Shown here: positions 47,812 to 58,552 of the stretch, piece after piece | Layout: each line of letters opens with the position of its first letter | Position numbering within the stretch: the first letter of the stretch is position 1 | DNA from: Parasponia andersonii | Lineage: Eukaryota > Streptophyta > Magnoliopsida > Rosales > Cannabaceae | DNA length: 64,000 nucleotides | Reading direction: 5' to 3' | Assembly: GCA_002914805.1 (NCBI GenBank) | Contig: JXTB01000093.1 | Coordinates: forward strand, 835,989 to 899,988 | Notes under the pieces: generated by a model | The model's database searches: none | Told to the model about the DNA's origin: nothing | What the model saw: the letters and a program-made list of their open reading frames with translations, nothing else | Position numbers and translations under genes: made by a program

Positions 47812-50800
47812 ATGGCTTCAGGTCAAGATCAGGAATTGCGCCCCATCGCGGATTCAGAGTTGGATTCGCTAAGGAGACAGCTCTGCCTCCCCGGTGAAGT
47901 GACGCTGCAAGGATCGAGGGCCCTACGGATTGGTATCTTCATTCCTCTGCCCCCGAAGGCTCTATTATCTTGGGCAGAAAGCACTTGGAATGGCTACGAT
48001 TCCCTCTTCCTCCCCTGATCCACCAATTTTTGCTTTGATGGGGATCCATTCAATGCAGTTAAACGTAAACAGGGTCATGATTCTGATGGGCTCTCCACCC
48101 TGTCAGTTTTCTATAATCTGCGATCTGGAGGTAGTCTTTTATACTTGCAAACTCACCCTCATCCCCAAGAAGAGTTCCTACCCCACCTTTTACCTCCAAC
48201 TGCTCCCGGGACGTCACATCTTCTGGGACTTGCCGAGGTCAGACAAGCACTGGGACTCCCACACTAGGCTATATGCCGTTGGAGGGGCGTGGTGCACCCC
48301 TTGGGTGAATGGTGAGCACTTCCAAGTTCCCTCAGCTTTCCTGTAGAGTAAGTGTTTGGTCGTGATTTTTGGGTCTGTGTTCTCCTCATCTGTTATTGCT
48401 CACGTTATTTTATCTTGTGCAGCCTCGGCAGAAGAGAGTAGGTTCAAGCCGCATTTGTCAGCGGGGTGGCTCAAAGGCCTGGAGGGGATCGTCATCTTCG
48501 GATCTCCCGGGGACTGCCGGCACATCCAGGCCGTCCTCAACCCCCTGGTAATGAATATGATGCCCAAGATGGTTTCATACCTTCCATTCCCTCTGGATAC
48601 CTGGGTCATCATAAAGCACATGCGGAGCCGACTTGATGCCTCTGCCTTGAACCGATTTCGCCGGGATGAGCATGACCGAATCGCCATGGTGGGTTGGCAA
48701 GTTACGGCCTCAAGCCAATTGATGGGCTCCAACGACCTGGTGGCGTCGTCTAAACACGAGCTCGAGGAGACCAGGAGGCTTGTGGCCGAGGAGTGCGTCA
48801 GGCTCTGCAGGGAGGAAGCCGTCGCCCCCAAGAGGGCTAGGGGTGAGTTCATTTTCGCATCCTTGAGCTTCATGGGTCGGATTGTGGTCGTGACCTAAAC
48901 ATGTTACTTGTTCTTTGCAGGTTCTGTGATGGGCCCATCGGCTGACCCCTCCCCCGTCAAGGGGAGATCTGCGGGACATAAAGCTCGCCCCAAGGCACCC
49001 GCTGGCCGGCATCTCGTGGTACTCTTAGGAGATGAAGTACCTGCGGTCCCCCGTTCTGACACAGGCAGACCTCCATCCGGGGGAATGTCTGCCACACAGA
49101 CCGTACATGGCGAGGAGATGCCGCTGAGCCTGGCTGGAGGGCCTGCTGCACTAACCTCGTCTACTCCTGACTCCGATTCAAAGTTGAGTGCTATTTGCCT
49201 CAGTGGGGAGATCGCCGAGCTCAGTGGGGGGGGGGGGCTCCGAGGTTAAAGTCTCGACTATCTTCCCCTCCCCCGGTCCCAATAAAGCAGCGACACGAGG
49301 TCGGCTCATCTAACGAAGAAGAGGGCCGGGCAAAGGAGAGGGACAGGGTTGCCCCCTTGTCTGACAGTGATGACGACGGAGCCACACTGACCCTTATAAG
49401 GAGAAGAAGGTCGGTGCATAACGGCCCGCCCAGAGGAGATGCACCACCTCCCGTCATTGCCGATGGCGCTCCTGGTGGCACCGAGCTTGCCTCCGTCCCT
49501 GCCGCCACTGCTTCGGGGGCATGCCCAGCTGGTGGAAAGGGTGTCCTCACAGCTAGCGGGGCAGGGCCGTGTTCCCCAGGCGTGGGTAACGCCCAAAGAG
49601 AGGGTCCAGCCGTAGAGCCGGAGCTAGAGGCGCTCTCTTTGGAGAATGTCGAGCTTGTCACCAGCTGTACCTTCGCTCAGGTTTGGTCCATTCAGTTGCT
49701 TCTATGTTTTTAAGCATCCTTGCTAAACGCTGACCCCCCCTTTTTTTGTTTAACTTGCAGCTGGCCGCCATCCGGTCTTTCTACTCCTCTCACGTCAGGG
49801 ATTTGACCGAGGAGCTGAGTTCTCACTCTGCACTGGCCGAGCGCAACAAGGCCGCCCTCGCCGAATTGAGGTCTGACTTTGATTTATATCGGAGCCTCGA
49901 GGAGGCGAGGGTTAGCAGTGCGGTGGCTCATGCTCTGAGTGTCGAGAGGACCAGGCGCGAGGAGCTGGCTGCGAGACTGGCTGAGGTGGAGGCCGGCAAA
50001 CTTGCCCAATCTGAGGCCGCCAGACTGGCTCAGAACGAGCTAAGGGTCAAGGAGTAAGAACTGCAGAGCGCAGGGGCAGAGATAGAACTGGCTTTCGTCA
50101 CTCGTGACAGGGCTGTTGATGATGCCAAGGAAGCGAGGAAAGCCGAAGCGAAAGCCAAGCTAGAGGCCCACTCTCTACAACGCAGACTTGACCGGTCCAA
50201 CGAGATAAACCGATATCTCTTCTTGGATCACAAGAATCTGATGGGCGCTCATATGGAGATGTCTTGCAAATACAACCAGGATCTTGCCGGCATTAACACT
50301 TTTTTGATCAACTTATCACAGCGGCAAGCGGAGCTCAGGCTGGCAGCGCTGAAGGATAGGCTGGCGGATGAGGAGAAACTGAAAACGAGGTACCAGAGGC
50401 AGGTGGACGTCCTTTCTATAGAAAGTTACAGGTCTGGCTAGGAGAATAGAGAGTTCGAAGGCCACGCTGAGGTGGTAACGCCAGACCAGTTTGACGAGCA
50501 GAAAGGCATCGAGAGAGACCACTATTCCGTCAAGCACTACATGCAGCATGTAGCTTGGGGATGAGATCAGCATCACGTACCCAGCTGACATGATGAAGAT
50601 GCTTGCTGCGGAAAAGGATGGGCCCTCTACATCTGTTTCTGGTGCCAAAGAGCCTACCCCCATTTCCGATCCACTAGATCGAACTTCGGAAGCCCCTGAC
50701 GGCTAGCCTGGTCTCGGAGTCTGGTGAGGGGTCTGGTGCGGTCATTGTATCTAGTGACGAATCTGATCCTGGTACACCACTCTCCACCCGGGCTAGTCCA

Positions 50801-50840
50801 AGCGTCGGGACCGGCCGCGCTCCCATAGCTGGAGGTAATT
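47812..50840 (+). pseudogene. Antisense intron-containing gene carried by the retrotransposon
   Basis: Start ATG 47812. Exons are about 47812-48347, 48423-48842, 48921-49680 and 49761-50840, with introns of 75, 78 and 80 nt (GTAAGT, GTGAGT and GTTTGG donors; GTGCAG, TTGCAG and TTGCAG acceptors). The reading frame continues across all three introns. Exon 1 resembles the 'putative gypsy-type transposon' domain family (PF04195-like): a LRFPLPP..HQFL-style start, then an aromatic-rich globular part. Exon 3 is Ser/Pro/acidic linker. Exon 4 is a long Ala/Glu/Arg coiled coil (SALAERNKAALAELRSDF). It is broken by a frame change near 48000, a TAG just before intron 1, a 12-G run at 49226-49237, a TAA at 50055 and another frame change near 50440. 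The product's role in the element is unknown. Family assignment is from memory. Confidence 0.75.
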
Positions 50841-51689
50841 AGGGTCCTTAATTTTGTACATTTGTAAAGCTGATCCTCGTTGTAACCCTCCGTATAAATA
50901 ATAAGAATAGTGCAATTCTCTTTAGTCTGTTTTCTTTTTCTTTGTTGACCATGTCTGGGGTAAAGTTAAACCTTGTTGTAGTCATCTGTATAAATAACTG
51001 TGGATGACTCGGATGGACACAATTTTGGACTGTTAGTGAGTCCTCCTCGAGCCATGACCGTCAAGATTAGTTCCGGACATATGGATGTGATCTTTGACAC
51101 ATCCAGTTTTTTCGGAGGTATAACTTCTTTTATGACTTGTTTTGGCAGAGTTCGACCCGCGCGTGTGGCTGGACTTTTCCGACCCCAAATGGGACTGCAC
51201 TCGGAACCAGCTCTAGGGATTGGTCGACCATTGTTTGGACCCGTCGTTGCAAAGGAGAAGGCCTGGGCTCGGCTCTTATCGGGAACAGACAGGGCACTAC
51301 CACTCCGATGTCTCCCTACGAGTCCGTTCACGACCTGTCTCCTGTAAATAGGGCTCATGAATGCGCACCACTGTTGACCGTGCGTTTTGTATTTTTAGGA
51401 TATAATAAACAGACTTTAATCTTAATTTCCGTCTTCACGTTTGGTCTGGTACTGGACTACTTCCAACGGGTAGACTCCAAATCTGTTCACATCCTGCCCA
51501 TACGCAAATAAACCGTCTCCCGGGTAGAGCCTGATTTCCTTTAGCTCTTTGCATAGCTAAAACGTTCCTTAGGGAGGGTCCACATCCAACGGGTGGATCC
51601 CGACCCTACTTTTCTTTAGCCATTCATATAGCTAAAATGTTTCTTAGGGGGTCTGCTGGCAGGCTTTTGGGTTGTGCACTCATTTTCTC
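50841..51689. other. Spacer between antisense gene and tandem arrays
   Basis: The first 60-100 bases (AAATAATAAGAATAG near 50895) may be the 3' end of the antisense gene. ORFs at 50966-51358 (minus) and 51000-51511 (plus) overlap each other and match nothing I know. A 36-bp unit of the form CTTTAGC...ATAGCTAAAA...TTCTTAGGG occurs twice (about 51539 and 51615). Confidence 0.55.
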
Positions 51690-52285
51690 CTCGTACGTTT
51701 TCTCAGGTCATGGGCATGCATTTTATTGCGCGATGTGGTTCCCGTAGTATGATCATTTTGAGGACTACTGGCGATTTTTTGGTTGCACAATTCTTCCCTC
51801 TTTGTACGTTTTCTCGGGCCATCGGCAAGCATTTTATTGCACGATGTGATTCCCATAGTACGATCGTTTTTTAGGTCTGCTGGCAAGTTTTGGTTGCGCA
51901 GCTCCTCCCTCTTCGTACATTTTCTCGGGCCATCAGCAAGTATTTTATTGCACAATGTGGCTCCCATAGTACGATTGTTTTCAAGGTTTGCTGGTAAGTT
52001 TTTGGTTGCACAGCTCTTTCCTCTTCGTACGTTTTCTCGGGTCGTCGACAAGCAACGTGATCCCCATTGTACGAGCATTTTTGAGGTCTGCTGGCAAGTT
52101 TTTGGTTGCGCAACCCTTTCCTCTTCGTACGTTTTCTCGGGTTATCGACAAGCGACGTGATCCCCATAGTACGAGCGTTTTTGAGGTATGCTGGCAAGTT
52201 TTTGGTTGCGCAACCCTTTCCTCTTCGTACATTTTTTCGGGTCGTCGACAAGTGACGTGATCCCCATAGTATGAGCATTTTTGTG
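51690..52285 (-). repeat. Tandem array A, about 5.5 units of 100-112 bp
   Basis: Units run from TTTTCTCGGG(T/C) through GATTCCCATAGTACGA, GAGGTCTGCTGGCAAG and TTTTTGGTTGCGCA to CTCTTCGTAC. The first three keep an extra ATTTTATTGC block that the last ones lack, so the array holds two unit types. Open frames across it on the minus strand are an artefact of repetition. Confidence 0.9.
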
Positions 52286-52860
52286 CGAGTCGTGCGTATG
52301 GTCCGCAATTGTGGCAGACCTTTTTCTATGGAAACCCGGTGTGATTTTTTTCCTGTGTAATTGAGGCGTGCGGTCTGCCACTGTGGGCGAACCCTTTCCC
52401 GTGGTAGCTTGGTATGATCTTTTGCCTGTGCAAATAAAACGTTGGGTCTGCCACTGTGGGCAGACCCTTTCCCGTAGCAACCTGGTATGATCTTTTGCCT
52501 GTGCAAATAAAACGTGAGATCTGCCACTATGGGCAGACCCTTTTCCATGGCAACCTGGTATAATTTTCTGCGCAACTGAGGCGTGGGTTTGCCACTGTGA
52601 GCAGACCCTTTTCTGTAGCAGCCTGGTATGATTTTTTGCCTGTGCAAATAAAACGTGGGGTCTGCCACTATGGGCAAACCCTTTTCCATGGCAACTCGAT
52701 ATTATTTTCTGCACAACTGAGGTGTGGGGTTTGCCACTGTGGCAGAAGACCCGACCTATTTCGGAATTAAGTTTCATAATAATATGAACGTTCACATGGG
52801 TCTCACGCGTGAGTAGTTCGCGGGGTCTACCACTGTGGGCAGACCTCTTTTCCATAGCAA
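52286..52860 (-). repeat. Tandem array B, about 7 units of 69-73 bp in two alternating types
   Basis: Each unit has GTCTGCCACTGTGGGCAGACC, an imperfect palindrome that could form a hairpin in RNA. This is followed by CTTTTCC(C/A)(G/T)(T/G)GGCAACCTGGTATGAT and either TTTTGCCTGTGCAAATAAAA or TTTCTGC(G/A)CAACTGAGG. The two endings alternate in the later part, so the effective period is near 142 bp. Confidence 0.9.
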
Positions 52861-52965
52861 TCCAAAAGATGAATCCATGTGGCAGAAAGGGAACTTGACC
52901 TGTTTTGGATTTAAGCTTTTCAATAATATAAGTATTCACATGGTTTTACATCATATGCATGTGCC

Positions 52966-54010
52966 TTACACGTGATACTTTTTCAAGTGCTGAGCGTTCC
53001 AGGTGTTCGGCAAATTTTTCCCGGTCTTGAGTTCCTTCAGGATATACGCATCATTGTCGAGCGCTTTGATCACCTCATAGGGTCCGATCCAATTGGAGTC
53101 CAGTTTCGAGGAATTCCCTGTTCTAACTTTCAGGACCCAATCTCCGGCGTTAAATCGTCGGGCACTAACCTTTTTTGCGTAGTAGGACCTAGCCTGCTGG
53201 TGGTATGAAGCCAGGTGGACCAGGGTCATGTTTCTCATTTCTTCCAGGAGGTCTGTGTTACGGCTTAACTGATGTTCGTTTAAGGGGGCATCTTTTACCA
53301 CTTCGGAGCGGAGGGTCGGGAGGCCGACCTCGGTCGGGATCACAACCTCTGATCCGTAGACCATAGCGAATGGCATTCTTCAAGTTGACCTCCGCTCTAT
53401 GGTTCGATGGGCCCACACAACGGCCGACAGTTCTTTTAACCACTTGCATTTAGCCTCCTATAAGTTCTTTTTGATGTTGCTGAATATGGCTTTGTTCGTA
53501 GCCTCTGCTTGGCCATTCCCCTGTGGGTAGTTCACGGAAGAGAAACTGAGCCTTATATCATATAGCTCGCACAACTCCTTGAGCTTAGCATTTTGGAACT
53601 GCGTGCCGTGATCGGCGTGTATCTCTTTCGGGATCCCGAATCGACAGATTATGTTCTTCTAGATGAAGTTAATCGTGTTTGCCTTATTAACGGTCGTGTA
53701 GGCTTCAGCCTCTACCCATTTGGTGAAGTAATCCATGGCCAGCAGGATGTACCTCCTTCCCCCTGGACTTCTGGGGAGCTTTCCGACGATGTCCAGACCC
53801 TATTCGGCAAACGGCCAAGGAGTTATGTTCGAATGAAGTACCTCCGCGGGCTGACGTTTCATTGGAGTGAACCTCTGGCATTTATTATATTTCTTGATGA
53901 ATCGAGCTGCCTCTGCCATCATGTATGGCCAAAAGTATCCGGCCATTAGAGCCTTGTGGGCGAGGCTGTGTTCGCCAGAGTGGTTGCCACATACTCCCTC
54001 ATGGATTTCC
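52966..54010 (-). pseudogene. Integrase of the Tat-like element
   Basis: Minus strand: the zinc-binding N-terminus is at the end of the 53800-55212 frame (GNHSGEHSLAHKALMAGYFWP...YNKCQRF). There the first cysteine of the CxxC pair is replaced by tyrosine. The catalytic core continues through broken frames to 53480-53640 (HGTQFQN...ELYDIRLSF...YPQGNGQAEATNK, carrying the last acidic residue). The C-terminal part is open at 52966-53376 (MPFAMVYGSEVVIP..., then NWIGPYEV and NTWNAQHLKKYHV). Stops and frameshifts between these parts disable it. Integrase would insert the element's DNA into the genome. Confidence 0.85.
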
Positions 54011-55212
54011 TCCATCAGTTTTTGTGCTTCGACGGGACTTATACACTGTAGCATCGGACCCATTGTCGATCTCCTGTATAGTTGCTTACCCACCATCGAG
54101 TATCTGGCAGCTTTCAATATAACTGACCTTGCTTCTTGGGGGTCTGCGGGTAGGTTCCCCAACGTCAAATACTGGGTGATGGGTTTCATCCACCCTTCGT
54201 CAGCAGCTCTGGTTGCGAACACATGGTGCGCAGGGGTCTGCGGGGGGTCCTCCATGCTCCTGCCTTCTAAGAGAACTTTTATGCTTCCAGCCGTACCCCC
54301 GATTGACGCACTCTTAGCTAGTTCGTCGGCCCTCTGGTTCATCTCCCTAGGGATCGGTTCGATATTGAAATTGCCAAAGCTAGCTTTTGCACCCATTACC
54401 TTGGAGAAGTACTTGTGCAACATCAGTTCTTTTACCTCGAAGTTTCCCATGACCTGACCCGCGATCAACTGCGAGTCAGTCTTTATTGCGATGTTCTCCA
54501 CTCTAAAGTGCAGTGTCAGCTCAAGGCCTTGCAGCAGTGCCTCGTACTCTGCCTCATTGTTAGTCGCCTGGAAGCCGAGCCTTAATGCCTTCTCAATTCT
54601 GAGACCCGTTAGGGTCTGGAAGACTATCCCGATACCTGACCCTAAGACATTCGTGGATCCATCGGTGTAGAGTGTCCAAGCTGAAGGGGGGCGAAGTTGA
54701 GATATCTGAGACGGGTCATGCTGCTCGCCGAAGGATTCGATTTCCACCAAAAAATCCGCCATGACCTGTCCTTTCTTTGCCGCTCGAGGCCGATACTCGA
54801 TATCGTATATTCCCAGCTCGATGGCCCATTTGGTCAGTCGTCCTGACAGGTCTGGCTTGGCCAAAATTTGACGGATGGGGAAATCCGTATACACGGTGAC
54901 CGAGTATGCCTCAAAGTACTGCCGGAGTTTCTTTTTAGCGTTGACCAGAGCGAGGACCAGCTTTTCTGCCATACTATATCGCGTCTCGGCATCTAGGAGC
55001 ATGCGGCTTATATAAAACACCGGTTTCTTTTTGCCGTCTTCCTCGATGAACAGTACGGCACTGATCGCTACTTCGGACACTGCTAAATAGGCATACAGGT
55101 ACTCCCCCTCTGCTGGGGAAGCCAGGATAGGTGGGTGACTAAAATATAGCTTGAGATCTGTCAGTGCCCTGTCCTGTTCCTCCCCCCAGATGATAGTAGA
55201 GCTTTTCTTCAA
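53800..55212 (-). pseudogene. RNase H connection domain plus second RNase H (pol)
   Basis: A 470-codon open minus-strand frame. Residues about 1-150 are the gypsy RNase H/connection (YLYAYLAVSEVAISAVL, KKPVFYISRMLLDAETRYS, EYRPRAAKKGQVMADFL). Residues about 165-300 form a second, archaeal-type RNase H (WTLYTDGSTNVLGSGIGIV, ATNNEAEYEALLQGLEL, TDSQLIAGQV, MNQRADELAK) with its acidic residues in place. The integrase N-terminus follows. Two RNase H copies are a hallmark of the Tat lineage. Confidence 0.9.
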
Positions 55213-56225
55213 GCATTAGAAGAAAGGTTTGCATTGGAGACGAATCGGCTGAGAGCGGCTATCTTCCCGGCTAGGCGTTGGACCTCCCAAATGGTCGAGG
55301 GTCTCTACACATTTGCGATCGAGGTCAGCTGGGTCGGGTTTGCCTCAATACCCCTCCTGATCACGATATGCCCTAGGAATTGACCAGAGGACACCCGAAA
55401 CGCACATTTCTTGGGATTCAGACGCATCTGATGTTACCTCAGAATCTGAAAACATTTGTCTAGGTGCCTCAGATGGTCTGAATCTTCTCTGCTCTTCACG
55501 ACCATGTCGTCGATGTAGACCTCTATAGTCTTCCCTAGTAGCCTGGTGAACATTTTATTCATGAACCTTTGGTAGGTTACCCCCGCGTTTTTCAAGCCAA
55601 ATGGCATATGCCTGTAGCAGTACAGACCACACTTCGTGATAAAAGCCGTGTGGATCTGGTCTTCCGCGTACAAGGGGATCTGGTTGTACCCAGAGTAAGC
55701 ATCCAAAAAGCTCATTCTGTTAAATCCCATCGTCGCATCTACCATTTGTTCGATTCTTGGCAGGGGGAAGCTATCCTTCGGGCAGGCCTTATTCAGGTTG
55801 GTGAAGTCTATGCAAATACGGTAGTCGCTGTTTTTCTTTTTCACCACTACCGGGTTGGAGACCCAATGCGGGTACACGTATTCCCTGATCAGACCGTTCT
55901 CCAGCAGCTTCTCTACCTCCTTGTTGATCGCCATGTTTTTCTCTTATGCGAACCTAGGGGGTTTCTACCTGACTGAAGGGAAATTGGGATCTATGTTCAG
56001 CCGGTGGTAGGTGTGTACGGGGTCTATCCTAGGCATGTCATTGTGGGACCACGCGAAGATGTCCTCGTTCCGCTTCAGGAATCCCAACATCTCGTTCTTT
56101 TGCTGCGCGGGTAATAAGGCCCCGATTAGAATCACCTTCGCTGGTTTTGCCTCTTTCAAAGGGACCGCTACCAGCTCCTCGATCGTGGATTCCGGACCGT
56201 CAGACTCCTCTTCGATTCGCTTCAT
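55213..56225 (-). pseudogene. Reverse transcriptase of the Tat-like element
   Basis: Open at 55434-55934 and 55965-56225. In order: EDIFAWSHNDMPRIDP, VEKLLENGLIREYVYPHWVSNPV, DYRICIDFTNLNKACPKDSFPLP, SFLDAYSGYNQI, MPFGLKNAGVTYQRFM and the catalytic VYIDDMVVKS. The GATYQR alanine/threonine position reads GVTYQR. A stop just after ILR (55433) and another near 55950 break the frame. Confidence 0.9.
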
Positions 56226-57053
56226 GTACGCTGGCAGGCGGTTCTTTGATTGCTATCCGTCCCTGGTCGCGGCGCTTGCACTCGCATCAGCTCCCCTCAG
56301 GGTGGTTGAAAAGCATTTCCTTGCGGAGGCATGGTCTCCCTTGATGTCTATCGTATAGGTACCATCCTTTGATAGACATCTTAAGACCTGGTGGAGGGTG
56401 GAAGTGACCCCATGCATGGCATGGATCCATCCTCTTCCCATGATGACGTTGAAGGAGGACTGGCAGTCAATGACGACGAAGTCCACGTCCAAGTATCTCT
56501 CAACAGTGCAGACATTCAGGGTCACAATGCCCAAGGGGCAGACCTTTGTGCTGTTGAAAGCGAACAGTGGCTGACAGGTTGGTTTGAGTGCGCTTCGATC
56601 CAGGCCCATACTCTCGAATGTGCTAAGGAACAGGATATCGACGCTGCTTCCACCGTCGACCAGGACCCTTTCAACCAATGGGGAGCCAATCTGTAGTTTA
56701 ATCACCAAGGGATCGTCGTACGGCAGGCGTACCATAGTTAAATCTTGCTGGGTGAAAACGATAGGGGCGGCAGAGGTACGGCTTTCTCCCGACATCAAAT
56801 GGTTGACGGAATGGCCTATCCCCCTCAAGCGCTTCACCCTTCCTTCAGCCCTTTTGAGGCATTTTTCCTTCTCCTCTTGATCCTGGGTCGGCTCTGGCTT
56901 GCCCACGATGGTCGGCACTATCCTCAGGGTCTGCTCTCCTGACCCAGAGGCTTGGGTCTGCTTCCCTTTTTCAGGCCTGGTGTTGTCTTCCAGTGGCTGG
57001 GTTCCGCTGGTTTTCATGTACTGTTTCAACCTGCCGGCGTGGATCGCCATCAT
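56226..57053 (-). pseudogene. Aspartic protease region of the Tat-like element
   Basis: Open frame 56253-57053. The catalytic loop reads VLVDGGSSVDILF, i.e. D-G-G-S rather than D-S/T-G, a variant I associate with Tat-type elements. Downstream FNVIMGRGWIHAMHGVTSTLHQ matches the family YNxILGRxxLxxxxAVxSTxH block. Upstream is a charged linker (TQDQEEKEKCLKRAEGRVKR). It would cut the element's polyprotein. Confidence 0.88.
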
Positions 57054-58457
57054 GACCTGTGCGTAAAGGTTACGGCAGTGGACGGTGTTGTGCCCGAAGT
57101 CTTTGTGAAACTAGCAATACCTGTTCCTATTCTTCATTTGCTCAAGGATGCCAGATTTGGGTGGGTCTTTGAAAATGCCCATGTCCTTGTTTTGGAGGTA
57201 GATCACGTCGATCGACGTGTTAAGCTCATACTTTGGCAGAGGGTCGCGGAACGTCTTCCTCCTCTTGCCACCTTCCTGACTGCTTCGAATGGGGACTTCT
57301 TGTTTCTGAGTCGGCCCTTGGTCCAGTGAGGGTCTCTTCACCCCTTGCAGGGCCGGGGGTTATACCGGCTTCGTTGTTATCGCGGCGGAGGTCTTAGGTG
57401 CCTTCTGGTGGCTTTCCAGCACCCTGAATACCCCTTCTGACTTCGCCTGGATGTCTGCCATATCGTATGGGAGATTCAAAAGGAGGTGGTCCGATAGTAT
57501 TGATCCTGCTGCAGGCTCCTGACGAATGAGCCTGCGGCTTGGACCGAGTTGGCGTTATGAACTAGGGACATCACCTCGAGGAAACACGACATGTACTCTC
57601 GCGGGAACTCATCTGCAGTCTGCTCTAACCGGTCAAGGTCTCGCATGGTTTTTTGTTGTCTCCAGACACCCGCGTGCTGCTTTAGGAAAAGTTTGTAGAA
57701 ATCTTCGAACCCGTTATGGATTTCTCTGGGAGCTGTCTAAACCATAGCAAGGCTGGTCCCGCCAGGGTCGTAGAGAAAACTTTACAGGTCACGGCCTCGT
57801 CCCTAGTTTCCAAGGCCATCTTCTGTTGAAAGTGGTATATGTGATCAAGGGGGTCGGTTTTCCCCTCGAACGACCTGAAGGTCGGGGTCGTGAAGTCCCT
57901 CGGCCTGGGCTCCATCTGGATCCAGTCGGCGAAGGCCGTCCAGTTGATCCTTGCACAGTTTGCTCTGCCAGATCGTCGGGGGTCTGGCGGTGATGGGCCC
58001 CGAGTCTCTTACCCAACTCCGCCATCATCTCTTACTTCCATTCGGGAGGCGTATCTCCTGGGCTTCCATGGCGTCTTCAGCCCATCACCCCCCTGGTTTG
58101 GAGGGGTCTCGACTGGCTTTGCCGCGCCTCCTGTATCCGCGATCCGGATGGGGTGGGAACTTCTCCTCGTGGTTGGCTTCCGAATTCTTATTGGACCTCT
58201 TCGTCAAAATCTTCTCTCTACTGGGTCCTGTCTTCGCTCGCCAGCAGCCCGTCGTGGCGGGCGTTATCTCTGCATACCTCTGTGACTTCGTCCCTTAAAC
58301 TCAGGACGGCCTCGTGGGCCATCTCTACCTTCCGGTTTGCTTCTGTCAGGGCGGCGAGCATCTGATCTAGCTTCTGCTCCAGGTCTGGTCGTGCTTCTCG
58401 GGAGCTCCCTTCGGCGTTGGGACGTGTGCTCCTAGTTGTCATCCTTGAGGGTGCCAT
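57054..58457 (-). pseudogene. Gag of the Tat-like element, interrupted
   Basis: The start at 58457 (MAPSRMTTRSTRPN) opens a coiled-coil N-terminus (LEQKLDQMLAALTEANRKVEM). The central gag domain is at 57682-57915 (FEGKTDPLDHIYHFQQKM, ALLWFRQLP). The C-terminus at 57054-57341 has a CCHC-like end, RYC then a stop, then FHKDFGHNTVHCRNL. Stops or frame changes lie near 58217, 57681 and 57110. Confidence 0.88.
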
Positions 58458-58534
58458 TAGACGTTGTATGGTCTTTTGTTTGGGGAGAGCGCGATCGTGA
58501 GTCTCTTACTCTTTCTCTCACGCTCAACCTTTTC

Positions 58535-58549
58535 TCACAAACAGTGCCA
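58535..58549 (-). other. Primer binding site of the Tat-like element
   Basis: Minus strand TGGCACTGTTTGTGA three bases after the 5' LTR end. It begins with TGG, as required to pair with the CCA end of a tRNA; which tRNA was not determined. Confidence 0.7.
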
Positions 58550-58552
58550 AAC

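Noticed and set aside
48710-49661. Long minus-strand ORFs (100, 146 and 96 codons) opposite the antisense gene
   Set aside because: They are shadows of a GC-rich coding region; composition and splice structure favour the plus strand.
51690-52860. CRISPR-like array
   Set aside because: The units are contiguous tandem repeats without unique spacers, in a plant retrotransposon.
51680-52939. Large minus-strand ORFs (272 and 265 codons) over the tandem arrays
   Set aside because: They are open only because the repeat unit lacks stops in that frame; the translation is itself repetitive and unlike any protein I know.
53867-54457. Plus-strand 196-codon ORF
   Set aside because: It is opposite the dual RNase H frame, which carries the recognisable motifs.
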